DNA from: Osedax fenrisi
Lineage: Eukaryota; Annelida; Polychaeta; Sabellida; Siboglinidae
DNA length: 64,000 bases
Assembly: GCA_964019155.1 (NCBI GenBank)
Contig: OZ025241.1
Coordinates: 90,922,223-90,986,222 of the forward strand
Direction: 5' to 3'
Shown: piece after piece, positions 1-49,800 of the stretch
Position numbering within the stretch: the stretch's first letter is position 1
Layout: the number at the start of each line of letters is the position of its first letter
Translations under genes and position numbers: made by a program
Notes under the pieces: generated by a model
Databases searched by the model: none
What the model saw: the letters and a program-made list of their open reading frames with translations, nothing else
Told to the model about the DNA's origin: nothing

Positions 1-1033
1 ATCGAATATACCCATATACATATATATATATGATAATGATGATTAGGTTTAATTGCACGTATATATCTATCTATATCTATAACTATAACTATATCTACAT
101 CTATAGCTATATATATCTATATCTATATCTATAACTATATCTATATCTATATCTATAACTATAGCTATATCTACATCTATAGCTATATCTATCTATATAT
201 CTATATCTATATCTATAGCTATATCTATATATATATATATATCTATATCTATATCTATAACTATATCTATATCTATAACTATAGCTATATCTATATCTAT
301 ATCTATATCTATAACTATATCTATATCTATATCTATAACTATATCTATATCTATATCTATATCTATATCTATATCTATATCTATATCTATATCTACATCT
401 ATATATATATATATATCTATATCTATATCTATAACTATATCTATATCTATAACTATAGCTATATCTATATCTATATCTATATCTATAACTATATCTATAT
501 CTATATCTATATCTATATCTATAACTATATCTATAGCTATATCTATATCTACATCTATAGCTATATATATCTATATCTATATCTATAACTATATCTATAT
601 CTATATCTATAACTATAGCTATATCTACATCTATAGCTATATCTATCTATATATCTATATCTATATCTATAGCTATATCTATATATATATATATATCTAT
701 ATCTATATCTATAACTATATCTATATCTATAACTATAGCTATATCTATATCTATATCTATATCTATAACTATATCTATATCTATATCTATATCTATATCT
801 ATAACTATATCTATAGCTATATCTATATCTATATCTATAGCTATATCTATAACTATATCTATATCTATATCTATATCTATATCTATATCTATATCTATAA
901 CTATATCTATAACTATATCTATATCTATATCTATATCTATATCTATATCTATATCTATAACTATATCTATAACTATATCTATATCTATATCTATATCTAT
1001 ATCTATATCTACATCTATATCTATATCTATATC
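1..1033. repeat. ATCTAT hexanucleotide satellite with a higher-order duplication
   Basis: About 1 kb built almost only of ATCTAT units with AACTAT, GCTATA and ACATCT variants, passing into a short CA-rich stretch at 1034-1070. The order of variant units near 157-300 recurs near 611-760, an offset of about 454 bp, so the array grew by segmental duplication as well as by slippage. The long Asp-Ile open frame on the minus strand (647-1039) is a translation of this repeat and not a gene. The array lies downstream of the last visible CFP1 exon, so it is probably in a CFP1 intron. Confidence 0.95.
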
Positions 1034-1112
1034 ACACACACACTATATCACACACACACACTATGTAATAGACACACTATGTAATAGACATAACTTAGAG
1101 AACACTGTGTAC

Positions 1113-10194
<9,082 letters not shown>

Positions 10195-10832
10195 TGCGAC
10201 GGCGGAGAGTTATACCCTGGCGGTGGAGAGTCTACGATCGGTGTGGAGGTAGTCGTTAATGTTTATATTCGGTGCGTATATTTGGAATAATTAAATTGAA
10301 TACAAATGATTTATAATTTAATACCAGTTTGATTCAGAATATTTTAAAATGTTTTAATAACTATCTAAATATGCTATTACGTTTTATTTATTATATAGGT
10401 TAGGATGTGTATTGCAAATAATTGGAACTGTATGCAATTAATATCATACTTGCCATTATCTTATATGATGTGATGTCGATAAGGTTAGTTTATTCGGTGC
10501 TATGAACATCTCACATTAATATTCGTAATACAGTGAGAAGTTAGTTGTATTCTTGATGATAATCAATATCTTAATAATTTATAGTATAGGTAGTCGGTAA
10601 AATGTCTACATAATAGAGGTTATACTATAACTTTATATGTATATATATAGGATACAGATAATCTCGGGCATGGTAATTTAGTGCCGATAATATTATGAAT
10701 AATAATACTGTAGTATAGTATTATGTTATTAAAATACATATATAATATAAGTATAATTATTAAGAATTTATATTAAAATTATAATAAAATTAACTATATA
10801 AAAATTACCCGCTATTACTGTCCCGAAATTAC

Positions 10833-10873
<41 letters not shown>

Positions 10874-12169
10874 CACCCATGATATACGTCCAGCTGTATA
10901 CATTTTATATATTGATGTGGCCAGTTGGAGGGGGTATGGCATTGTGCAACTGATAGGAGTATTACAGTGTAGTGAATAACCGTAAGTGTACTAATTCTAA
11001 TTATGAATGTGACAAGTAGTAGCGAATAACACAGTGTACTAAAATCTTTGATGTGGTAAAATCTTGTGATCTTTGTGCTAACATTACTGTTCACCTATAT
11101 ACATACAGTTTAATCATAATTTACATTAACAGTTAAGTTACATTGTTGTATTATACATTATTAATTTGAATAAAGAAATAAAAATAATATAATTTAATTC
11201 ATTATGATATTAATTGTCACGTTACTAATTTTTATTAGGACACTCATGGTGATTCTTGTACTATTCGCACAACTCATATCAAACGTATAATATCCAACCC
11301 TACTAACTATCTACGCCTATATATTATATAGAGTATATCGTATAGACTCTATATGTTTAACATAAAACTTTTTACAATTTATACTGGACTAACATAATGT
11401 TAGGCCAGTATTATACTGGCGTATTATACTGAGTATAAATATATAAAACATAATTTTATTTTATTATATAAATATATTATATAAGATTAAAGTAATGTGT
11501 TATTATAATTAAAAGTATGCAGCCTATACATAACACTAAATTAATAATACTTTATGGTATGGAAGTATTTAATTGAAGTATTTATAATCAATATTTTATT
11601 ATAAACTTTATAATTTATAAATTATAATTTAAAAATTTCATCATCGTTATTTTCACGTTATTAATGTTAAACATGCGTAATATAAATATATGATTAATTA
11701 ATAATATAAAATATATTATATTTAATAATATCTATAATAATATTGGATAATAAATATATTTTCTATAATGTAATCATAGAAGAAATAGTTTAAATAAAAT
11801 TAAAACACTGATATTTTTAAATATTAATATATAATTTATATTTTAAATTAATATGTTGATAAACTACTATTAATGCAAATTACAAACCAACCTTAAATGC
11901 GATTTATACTTTTATTTCGAGCTTATATAGATTTTATATTTATATAAATGCATATTACATAATTGCATTAAAACAACTCCATAATTATCATAATTATAAC
12001 AAATTATAAAAATATAAGTAGGAATAAATAAGTAAAAATGTCACCAATCATGGATAATAGATAATACTCATGACCTATGCCGGAAGTTGTTTAAAGATCA
12101 AACAAATATTATCTAAATAAATTAATTTATTTAATCATTTAAAAATTGTTTTACTTTTTTATATATATA
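10195..12169. other. Head-to-head intergenic region between CFP1 and DRP1
   Basis: About 2 kb separates the two start codons. The part near the CFP1 ATG (10195-10260) is GC-richer and may be CFP1 5' UTR or promoter. The rest is AT-rich with a (TA)n run at 10843-10870. No core promoter element or 5' UTR exon can be assigned from sequence alone. Two promoters must lie here, perhaps shared. Confidence 0.5.
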
Positions 12170-38727
<26,558 letters not shown>

Positions 38728-38749
38728 TAGACCCGCCGTTGCTGCTGCT

Positions 38750-38764
38750 GCTGCCCCCTGGATT
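38750..38764 (-). promoter_or_regulatory. CTCF-like motif just after the DRP1 stop codon
   Basis: The minus strand reads AATCCAGGGGGCAGC, preceded on the plus strand by a (GCT)n run. It is a partial match to the CTCF core, 23 nt after the stop codon and so within the DRP1 3' UTR. Confidence 0.25.
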
Positions 38765-38862
38765 TAGTATTAACTAGTCAACACATTGAGAACACATTGC
38801 AGCTATTTGTATCACTCGAAGACATTAAACTCAGCCTCTCCCCCCCCCCCCCCCGCCCCTAT

Positions 38863-38970
38863 TGTTCCATTGATTATAGTTTTCCATCCCGTCCCTATTG
38901 TTCCAATGATTATAGTTTTCCATCCCGCCCCTATTGTTCCATTGATTATAGTTTTCCATCGCCCCCCCTC
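38863..38970. repeat. 36-bp minisatellite in the DRP1 3' UTR
   Basis: Three copies of CCCTATTGTTCCATTGATTA plus TAGTTTTCCATCCCGT, preceded by a run of about 16 C. The forward frames over it (RPYCSIDYSFPS cycles) are artefacts of the 36-bp period. Confidence 0.9.
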
Positions 38971-39110
38971 ATGCTGCCCCCACCCAGCCACCGACATCTC
39001 CACCTAGTGAGTGAGAACAACAGTGACCAAGTGTGTAAACAAAACATTTATTTTACTGTGATATTTCGTCCTATTTATAATGTTACTTTCGTTATTATAT
39101 ATTCTAGCAT

Positions 39111-39116
39111 AATAAA
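39111..39116 (+). terminator. Candidate DRP1 polyadenylation signal
   Basis: The first clear AATAAA downstream of the DRP1 stop, about 385 nt after it. AATAAA is common in DNA this AT-rich, so this is a candidate only. Confidence 0.4.
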
Positions 39117-41737
39117 AGCTCGTTTCATTATGATTCATCCGCAGTATACACACATAATTAGACATTATTTTATTATCACAATTATTTTATCGAATTATTA
39201 TTATCCCCAACATGTATATTCTAAAAGCATTACTTATTGATATATATTTTATTTTTTCAATACCTTTAAATATTAGTTATATAAATAATATTATTATTTT
39301 ATTAGAAAAATATAGAATAAAATTAGAGATAATTTGATACATGAATATGAAATACATATCATATTCGAATTGATAATAAAATATCATTTTATCATAACAT
39401 ATATTTTTAATTTAATTAATCTATTATTTACAATTGTACACAAAATCTATTAATGATATATTACATACAAAATTAATAATTACTTTGATTAGTTAATTAT
39501 AATTACATATATATTTATGCGAGTATTTAACAGGTTTATACCCAATTTAGGAACACTTTTACCTAAAGTACCCAGTGCGGGCGGCGATTATATAATAGGG
39601 GAGGAGTAAATAGCATACGCAATTTCTTCTGGAGCAAATTATACCCGCGCATTAAAATTATAATTCATATTATATGAATCATATATGAATTCATATTTAT
39701 AAATGGAAATTATAGGACATAAGTCCTTAATTATAATATATTGTATAACATACAATATACAATGTATATCCTATATGTTCCATAATGTATATATTATAAG
39801 TACATACGAATTAAATATAGTATGTATGTATTATTTAGTAGAATATATATATAATAATATATAATATATAAATAATATAATAATATATAAATAATATATA
39901 TTATATATATATTTATATATCTCTTAATAATATCAATAATATATATATATATAATGCATTGCACACACATACAAACACATACATACATAAATAGTATTTA
40001 TTAAATACACACACACACATACATATACATATAATACACAATTACTTATATATATATATATATATCTTAAATGTTATGTAGTATATTTTGAACCTACAAG
40101 AATTTTAAAAATAATGATACATTAAATCACGCCCCTAATCACAGAAATATATTATTTAATTAATTTCAATGCGTTCCTAAATCGGGTATGCACGTATTTA
40201 ACATAATATGAGACTGGAATTACATTAAATTGTAGATCACTATTGTATATATTTTTTTAAATATACATTTACATATATTATCTTAAATTTGAATATTGAC
40301 TTATGAACCTATGTGCAAATGCTATTCTTGTGCAATCATTTCATATTCTGACTAGTGCCAGCATTTACACGGAAATAATTCTTAAATAAAGAGAGTACAT
40401 AAGATCTTATATTCTGATAAATACACTGCGTACATCTAATTAGATATATGCAGTATGTGAAAATAGACAATCTGCATAAACATGCCTATATCACCTAATT
40501 AAATATAATGAGGTTTTTTGGTCTATTTTTAAATTACCATATTAATTTTAGTTCAATCACATTATTTTATATTCTATGATCATATATAATATTAATTAAT
40601 TTGTAATAACTAAATATTTAAATAATTTAATTTATCAATAAAATTGTAATTAGAATGTTGATCAATATTTAATATAATTAATATATAGAATATAGTTTGG
40701 TATAGCGTACATTTATTTCAGTTCAATATAATTTTTTTAAATAAATTAGAATTATTATTAACATAAAATAACGTTTTCTCTTATTTTTAAAAGGTATATA
40801 AACAAAACTTAATACAATTTTAATTAAGTCTATAATCATTTATACTTATAATTACCCTGACAATACTCAAATCTAATAATTGTATCATTAGGTAAGCTAT
40901 TTTTATTATATATTAAAGATGTTATATTAATTTAATTATGGTGATATATTTTGTATTTATATTATATAAAATTAAATGAATATATATATGACATAAATAG
41001 TAGATTAACAAAACGGTTAAAAGTATACATTGAAATAAGTTTAGGATATATTTGTATATTGTATTATTATATAATAAATACTTTTTATAATTATGTTATT
41101 TATTATATTAAATATTATTTTAATAATAAATGTACTTAACTTTATAATATATTTAAAAGAACTATATAATAGAATTATAAATAAGTATAAAGAACAGACA
41201 TGCAGTTTTTATAGAAATTTAAACATTAAAATAATTGTCATCAATGAATATGAAATCAAAATGTTATTTAATTCAGATTTTATTAATGAGTTAAATACCT
41301 AACATTAATTACTAAAATTTGATTATATTAAAAAAATAATATTTAATTTTAAACAATTAATTATATTTGTAAAAAATAAAATTTCTAAAATATTATAATT
41401 TTATATTTATTAAAATAAAAAATAATTATATATTATATTATATGAATTAACCAATTCAATATTTTAACAAAATATAATTCTATATATAAATATTAACAAA
41501 AATTAAAATTAATAGATTAGGATATTATTTATATGCCAAATATTATTTATACATTTATTTTATCAGTATTATTATTTATTAGTAATGAGAAAATGAATAT
41601 CAATAAATACACTAAATGATTAAAATCTTAGTTTATCACCACTCGAGTTTATATTTTCATTTCACTTTATACATTCACTGATTGAATAGCAGTTTTATAA
41701 CAACGCTAGGTTATATAGACAGATTCAATTGATTCAA
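39117..41737. other. Intergenic AT-rich DNA between DRP1 and LIS1
   Basis: No coding sequence is recognisable on either strand. It holds TA/ATATAA repeats near 39840-39950, a (CA)n patch near 40006-40020 and long A/T runs. The two genes converge on it, and both 3' UTRs probably end at its edges. Confidence 0.6.
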
Positions 41738-41743
41738 TTTATT
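41738..41743 (-). terminator. Candidate LIS1 polyadenylation signal
   Basis: AATAAA on the minus strand about 270 nt past the LIS1 stop codon. Plausible by position only. Confidence 0.35.
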
Positions 41744-42013
41744 CTGCTTAATTTGCGGAATAGTTGATTTCGTGTGATTCTCTATGAATGCAGAATTCAT
41801 AAATACACGATAAAGACTAATAATAAATACAGGCATAATGAAAGCGCTACGAATTGCCAATAATAGTAGAAGTAATGATAGGTGTTTGGCATCGAGTCAC
41901 ATCAAGCTGGGTCGTGTATTCACAAGCAGTAGTAGTAGGTGTTGTTGTAGATGTTGGTGTAATCGGGTCACGTAATAGCCTATTGTCTCTCTCGCTGTGT
42001 GTGCGGTGAACTG

Positions 42014-42311
42014 TTAACGACACTCCCACACGCGGATACTTTGATCGATGCTGCCGCTTAACACGTAAGGAGCAGTTTCGTGGAAATCTGTAAACGTTTT
42101 AAATTCAAATAATTTTTAAAATATGATTTAGTTAATATAGTTATTATTAATATCGAGGCAGGTATATTACATTATATATTAGATATAAACAGTGTTTACA
42201 AAAACACTATTTATTTGGAATTAAATTGTAATATATTTCATTATAACCTATATTTTTGTGTATGACTATTTTATTTATTTAAATTACATATACATGTATA
42301 GTGCATAGTCA

Positions 42312-42358
<47 letters not shown>

Positions 42359-43811
42359 GAGTCAAAAATGACTCATGTGTATACATTTATATATGATTTC
42401 CATAAAATTATTTTAGTGTAAAATGTCAAACGCATAAAAATAATAATATACACAAATCTAATAATTCTTATTAAGTCTAAAAATAGAGTATACATTGTTT
42501 ATATTAATATATAAGTAATTATATTATATTATGAATTTTGTTACATAACTATATTATTTCCAAATTTAAAATATTAGTCTTTCACTAACATATATATAAT
42601 AACAAATAACAGATGACAATAACAAATGCGCATATATAGACATATCTTTACAACTATTTAGTATATAATTATTAATATTGAATAACTTCTAGATATTAAC
42701 TGTATGATAGAATAATGTTGAATGGTTTTTAAAGGTTTTTGTAGTTGCAGTAACATATTTTACAGGGAGATTTTGTTAACATATAAAGTAAAATTACAGG
42801 AAACTATTTAAAATATTTTAAAGTTGCAATTATAAAATATTTAATATATATATATATATATCTATTTTTTATTTGATATAGTATAATTTAATATTAAATA
42901 ATTAATATATATTATTTAATAATACTGATTATTACAATTAATATAATAAAGGATCTATTAGAATTTCATTAATAAATGTATTGTCGACCTGTCCTATATA
43001 TTACTATACGTGTACTTGCCTATTGAGGTAACGAAATGCGGATGGGCATCCAGGGTTTTAAACGTTCGTTTGTTCTTGATATCCCACACTTTGATGGTCT
43101 TATCATCGGCAGAACTGAGCAGATATAGTCCACCGGGATGGAACACTAAACTTCTCACCCAATTATCATGTCCGATCTATTCAGAATAATCAATGAGTCA
43201 TATTGTAGTGTAATTACAATTGTATATATAATTTATGATTCATAATTTTAAAATATTTAATTTAGTTAAATTTGTATATTAGGAAATGATAATAGAAAAT
43301 AGTATTTTATTGCATATATAATAATGTTATTTGCATTTCAGCATAGATAGTAATTAATTACAGATATCAATACTAATAATCAAAACTAATTTGTTTTGCC
43401 TCAGTATAACCATTTATTGGTTCCTTAAGAAAATACTATATTTAAAACACATGTCAATAATAGTATGCGGTATATATACGATATACATACTGTATACCAC
43501 GATTATAAAGGGAAATCATTTTATATAGAACAAAAATAATTCAAATTATTCTATTTCTAAGTTAAATACAATTATATACAACAATTAAATGCTTTATTAT
43601 TTATAGATTTGTAATTTCCCATAACATCTGTGATTTTAAAGGTGCCATAGTGAAAGCAAGTCAGCGAAATTAATCGTAAATATAATGTTTATTAAATATA
43701 TATTTATCCATTAATGTTTTATAGTGTGTTCACACCAATTCCGTTTTCTTACGTGAAATCAGTACAGAAAATGAAAAAACTAAATTTGAAAATATACATA
43801 TATATATTCAA

Positions 43812-43855
<44 letters not shown>

Positions 43856-44047
43856 CTATAATATATTAGTATAATAGTGTATGTATGTGTATATATATAT
43901 ATTTATAATCAATATTCCAATACTATTAGAAATAATTATTATATTTAGAAATATTATTTAGAAATAATTATTTCTAATAGTATTGGAATATTGATTATAA
44001 ATATATATATATACACATACATACACTATTATACTAATATATTATAG

Positions 44048-44088
<41 letters not shown>

Positions 44089-46329
44089 AGAAATATTAAA
44101 TCATATAACGCTACCTATTATTAATAAAAAGGTTCATTCCGCTACATATTTTATTTTCTGTACAGAAAAATAGGATTATTTCCATTTAATTTTCTGTCCA
44201 GAAAACGGTTACAGACAAATATGAATATGACTCATTTCTTACATTTGAATGAATGTTTATTTAGACCATAAACTAACGTTAAACTTTCTCTATTGTGTAC
44301 AAAAAATATAAAATTTTACATTTAAAGAAAATGTTCTGTAAATGATTCATTTTCTGCACGGATTTTCACGTAACGTAAGAAAACGGAATTGGTGTGAACA
44401 CCCTATTATTAATGTAGTATTTAGTTGTATGATTTAAATAAACATTAAAATATATTATATTCATTATCAGGGATGGGGTCAAATAGGTATTTGTATTTGT
44501 ATTTAAATACGTTAATTTGGTATAGTCGTATTTGAATGAGTATTCAGTGATGTATTTGTATTTGATCAAATACAGTTTAAAAAACACTTTTAAAAATATG
44601 TTAAATTAATAGAATATAGAATTGATTTATGAATGTAAATTTTATTTTTTTATTTTTATTTAAATTAATATTTTATTAAATAATACATTTATTAAATAAT
44701 AAAAATTAATAGTACAATAATTTTCAAAGAATGTTATGAATACTATATAAGCAAAGATTTTCCGAAGGAAATATATAACACTTACGCGAAATCGTGTAAT
44801 TCGAATTTGTATACAAAATACCCTGGTGCCACCTATAGCGGGTTACTTTTAGGAACTATGCGTTGTTTATAATGTAAATTCGTATTAACTATACACTTTT
44901 AAAATGTTAAATAATTGTGTTCATTACTAATATATAACAAACAAATATGATATTTATGTTTTAAATGCTATAAGTATATATTTAGTGAGTAAAAGTTAAT
45001 TTATATTGCATGTAATTTAATAGAGCAATGAAAACATTGTTGTATGCAAACAGAGCCGAACCTAAATCTATTTCAGTGATTTCGATACTACTGCTAGCAG
45101 CGGTTGGGGATATTACTAAATTACGTTGCATGCATAGGGAGTGTTATATCTTTGATATAAGTAAATTTATGAATTTATATTCAATATAGAAAATATATAG
45201 GTGTTATAAATTATAACTTATAATATCCCAAGCAACCAGTCTATTATTTTTTATTTAATTGCTTTTCTTTAGAAATGAAATATATTTTAAATAGATTTTA
45301 ATTAATTATTATGCAATCTGGTAGAGATAGGAATTATTAATTTATGATATCAAAGAATACATTTAGTTAATTCTTAAATAATATAACTTATATAATTTGA
45401 AAAATTTCAAAGAATTTTATTATAATTAAAGAAATATATTAAATAACAACAATTTGTTAATATTTCTATTTATATTTGTATTTTATAAAATGTATTTGTA
45501 TTTATATTTTTATAAAATTTTATAAGTATGTGATCTTTAAGAAAAATGTATTTGTATTTGATAAAGCGTATTTGACCCCGACCCTATAATGAATCAATTT
45601 ACATAAAATAATAATTTAACAAAATCTACAACATATATACATATTCAATAATGTATCCTAAAGTTTTAAATAAAATTTGTAAACATATTATGAATAATAA
45701 TTTAACTTTGAATGCAATATAAAATAATATAATATCTAATAAATACTTATATAGTCTATTATAACATGGATATAGTGTATTATAAGAGACTCGTGGGTTA
45801 ACTAGCTAACCAGAGTGAAGAGACAGATGCCAGAGTTGATGTCCCAGAACTTGATGGTTTTGTCCCTACTACCGGACACCAGGAATTGTGTGGGGGTTTG
45901 GGTCTTGACGGTGATACCGGTGGCTTCGTTGATACTGGCCGTCGAGGTCAAAGGTGACCAGGCTATGCATTCCACGACGTGGTCGTGTTCCCGTAACTCT
46001 ACTTTGCCTGTATTCGGGGGGGGGGGGGGGGGGGCATAATAGTAAACCCTACTCGCACTCGCTCTCTATATAGAATAGCACTTTCACTCGCATTTATTTC
46101 AGCACATTCGCTTGAGAATCAAATAATACAGACAATCACGGTACTATATAATGCCTCACATTGCCCAACACTACATGTATTCTATGAAGCAGTATCGTTG
46201 TGGAATATTCTACACGTATATAATTATATAAATTATATTTAAGGACTATTTGTGACTGGCAATGAAGTGTCAAAATAAAATATGATATACATAATATACT
46301 TTAAATATTTATATATGTTAATATAATAT

Positions 46330-46377
<48 letters not shown>

Positions 46378-46750
46378 TATAACAGTTAAATGATATTACA
46401 ATATACATCATATTATTTCTTATGAAAGCATGACTTAATTTGATATAAAATAGATATCATTAGAAGGTATGTCATACAATATCTACAATACCTACTACAC
46501 ATGTGCGGACCTGCTATTGGTATAATATGTAGGGTAGTATCACAGTGAATGCTCATCTGTGTATGATCTATGCATGCTGTGATCTACGCTGTCATTGTTA
46601 CTCTGGTTATGTAATAATGGAGTTATCAGTTTCTTATGCAGAATAGTGATGATTATAATGATGTATTCATCTCACACAGAATTATTACATTATTGGATAT
46701 ATATATATATATATATATATGTGTGTATAGATATGCATATATATATACAT

Positions 46751-46819
<69 letters not shown>

Positions 46820-49800
46820 ATGATACAGGTATCGATATCTATATTACCACTTGAAATATATGTTAAAGTTATGTATACAGAGCTTGTACACATTATGAAG
46901 CAAACTTATATATATGTATTCAATATATTATATTGGTTTCTCTATATAATACATGTGGGAATCTGTATAAAACTATAAATAGCAATTAATTGTTTATATT
47001 TGATATGTATAAAAATGGAGTTTGTTCACTATAACAACAAATTAATCCTATCTCTTCTTGCATTACTTTCTAACATGCTACATAGTGTAATCTGTGATTC
47101 ATATAAAGGTTTATATTAGTTTCGTAAACAACAAATTAAAAATATACAAATATATAATATATTAACTTTTAAAACCAAAATAACCTCGCTGTTTTATTTT
47201 TAAAAAAAAGGGTAATATTTTTGAAACCTTTATAACAAATATTCATCACATTGCATATTAAAATGTATAAATTATATTTTATAAAATAATGTATAACAAA
47301 TTTAATTATTAATAAATGTTGTTATTATACCATATAACTAAATGGAAATAGTCTATATGTATATATATGTATATAACATAATGTACTATCAATATTAATA
47401 TGTGTTATCGTGAAAAACATAAATGGGATTTTATCAATATATTTATTTTGTATATACCTATACTAAAAGAACATGTTTCACATTTTATTTTAGATATATT
47501 GTTCAAAAATTGTTAGAATATATAGTTGACAACTATATATATATAATTATATGTACTGAAATGATACAGGTATCGATATCTATATTACCACTTTAAATAT
47601 GTGTGTTATATTATATATTTAGAGCTTGTAGACATAACTCCTGACAATAAACTACTAATTAATGACTCTAAGACTACTGTACTTAACATATCTATTTCTG
47701 GTACTTCCTTTCAAAATTTTATTATAAACAAAATGATTATTTCTCCTTCCCCTTCCTCCAAAAACCTAGGATTAGTATTTTATGACAAATTATCATTTAA
47801 GAATCACATATCATCCATTACAAAATCCTCCAACTTTCATTTCTTCAGAATTAAAAAAATACAGACCTCACTCTCCAGAAACCTTACGAAAACTCTAATA
47901 AATGCTCTTGTACTTTCTCGACTTGACCACTGTTCTTCGCTACTGAAACTACTTTCTGCTAAAGCTACATCTCCACTAAATCATATTATCTGTTCCTCAA
48001 TACGTACTACTTACTGCATAACATGATTGGATCTCACTCTACTACAACATCTCATCACTCATATCGTATGTGGCTACCCTTCTCCCTCAGGTGTAAATTA
48101 CGTGTGCTATCTATAATCCATAAATCAATATATTCTTTCACCCCTAGATATATCTCTGATCTAATTAAAAAACTAAAAATATTACCTTTTCTTGGTTACC
48201 AAAATACTCCTCTACTTATTTCCCATAACTCTAGTAAAACTTCCTTAAATTCTAGGGCTTTTAAAAATTCCGGTCCAACCCTATGGAATTCCTTTCCTAT
48301 TTCCATCTGTTCTACTAGATCTCACAAAATATTTATAAATCTTACTTCTTCTTTTCTTTCTACCTCTAATCCAGGGTTGATGATTTTTTCGGTTTTTACA
48401 TAAAAACCAAAAAAACATAGTTTTTATCAGTTTTTATCGGTTATTATAATTTGTTCATAACAAAAAATTAACTAAATTGTATTATTTTCATTATAATTTT
48501 AAATATATAGACATCACATAATGGAACATAATTATTATTCAACATTATAATAAATTTAATAAGTTCCTCAGTTAAAAACCATTATTGTTAAATAATTATA
48601 AATGAATAGATATCATTTTTATAGCTATTTAAATAAAAATATAATATCAAATGTAATTATATAATATGATTACATTTGATATTATATTTTTGATTCATAT
48701 TTATAACATTTAATTTGATTATATAATAGTTAAAAATATTATAGTTATTTTATTTGCGTTTAGAGTATTTCGGCTATAGCCACACCCATAGTCCCACCCC
48801 TTTTGAAATCGCCGGCTACAGTGTCTGGTAACCGTTACAATATACTAAAAATAGTAGTCTAAAATAGTACTTTACTTTATATTATTTAGTAAAATAATTA
48901 AGTTTGGTAATATTTGGCTATTACATATAAATAACTATAATTAATAATAATGTATTATCATAAAAACGATATATTTTTATATTTCAATATATAAATAATT
49001 CATAATTGGAATATTCTGCCTAATGGTGGCGTAATTAAATTTGTTATCACATAATAATTGTATCATAGGCATGTAAGTGCAATTAGATGAGAGTCCTACC
49101 CACTCACTGATATAACATATAATGTAGGCAATTATAATTTATAATTTAAAAGTTAAATTAATTTGTTAAAAACCGTAAAAACTGTAAAAACCATGGTTTT
49201 TATAACTTGAAAAAACCGTAAAAACATACGTAAAAACACATTTAAAAAACCAATTTTAAAAATCGAATCCACCCTGCTCAAATCACAAAATCAAACTTAT
49301 TATTTTTGTCTTGTGTTATCTTCAATGTATTATTATTATCTGATTGTTATCATATTAATATTATCTTATTATTATTTTCTTCCCGAACAAGCGAAGGGTT
49401 CTAAATGGCCCTGTTTTAAGTGCTTAATATACATTATATTATCAGATATATATATATATTCTTAATAGCGTGGCTTAATAAGCAGTAATTTCTCTTACAA
49501 AAAATATACCTAAATTATTTCTGAATAAATATTTAAAATACATTATATAGGATTATTTGGATTTTATAAACTTTTTTTTCGGTGCTAATAAAATATATTA
49601 TTTAATAATGTTTCATAACAAAAATTAATATAATTAATAAAAAAAGTCAAAATTAATTTTTGTATACCTTATATGTAAAATATTTGTTTTTCATATATAT
49701 TTATTCATATAAACAATATTAATATTAATTGCCTATTTAGAAAAGAATTAAACAACAAGAATATTTAAATGTAGGGATGTATCAATATTTGTTTATATGT

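Noticed and set aside
647..1039. 130-codon minus-strand frame of alternating Asp and Ile
   Set aside because: A pure translation of the ATCTAT satellite.
1095..1112. TAA at 1097-1095 as the true CFP1 stop
   Set aside because: It would remove the whole conserved C-terminal domain of the family. A donor at GTACAC is more likely, with the rest beyond the window.
38797..39240. 147-codon frame after the DRP1 stop
   Set aside because: Covers a poly-C run and a 36-bp minisatellite; 3' UTR position and no homology.
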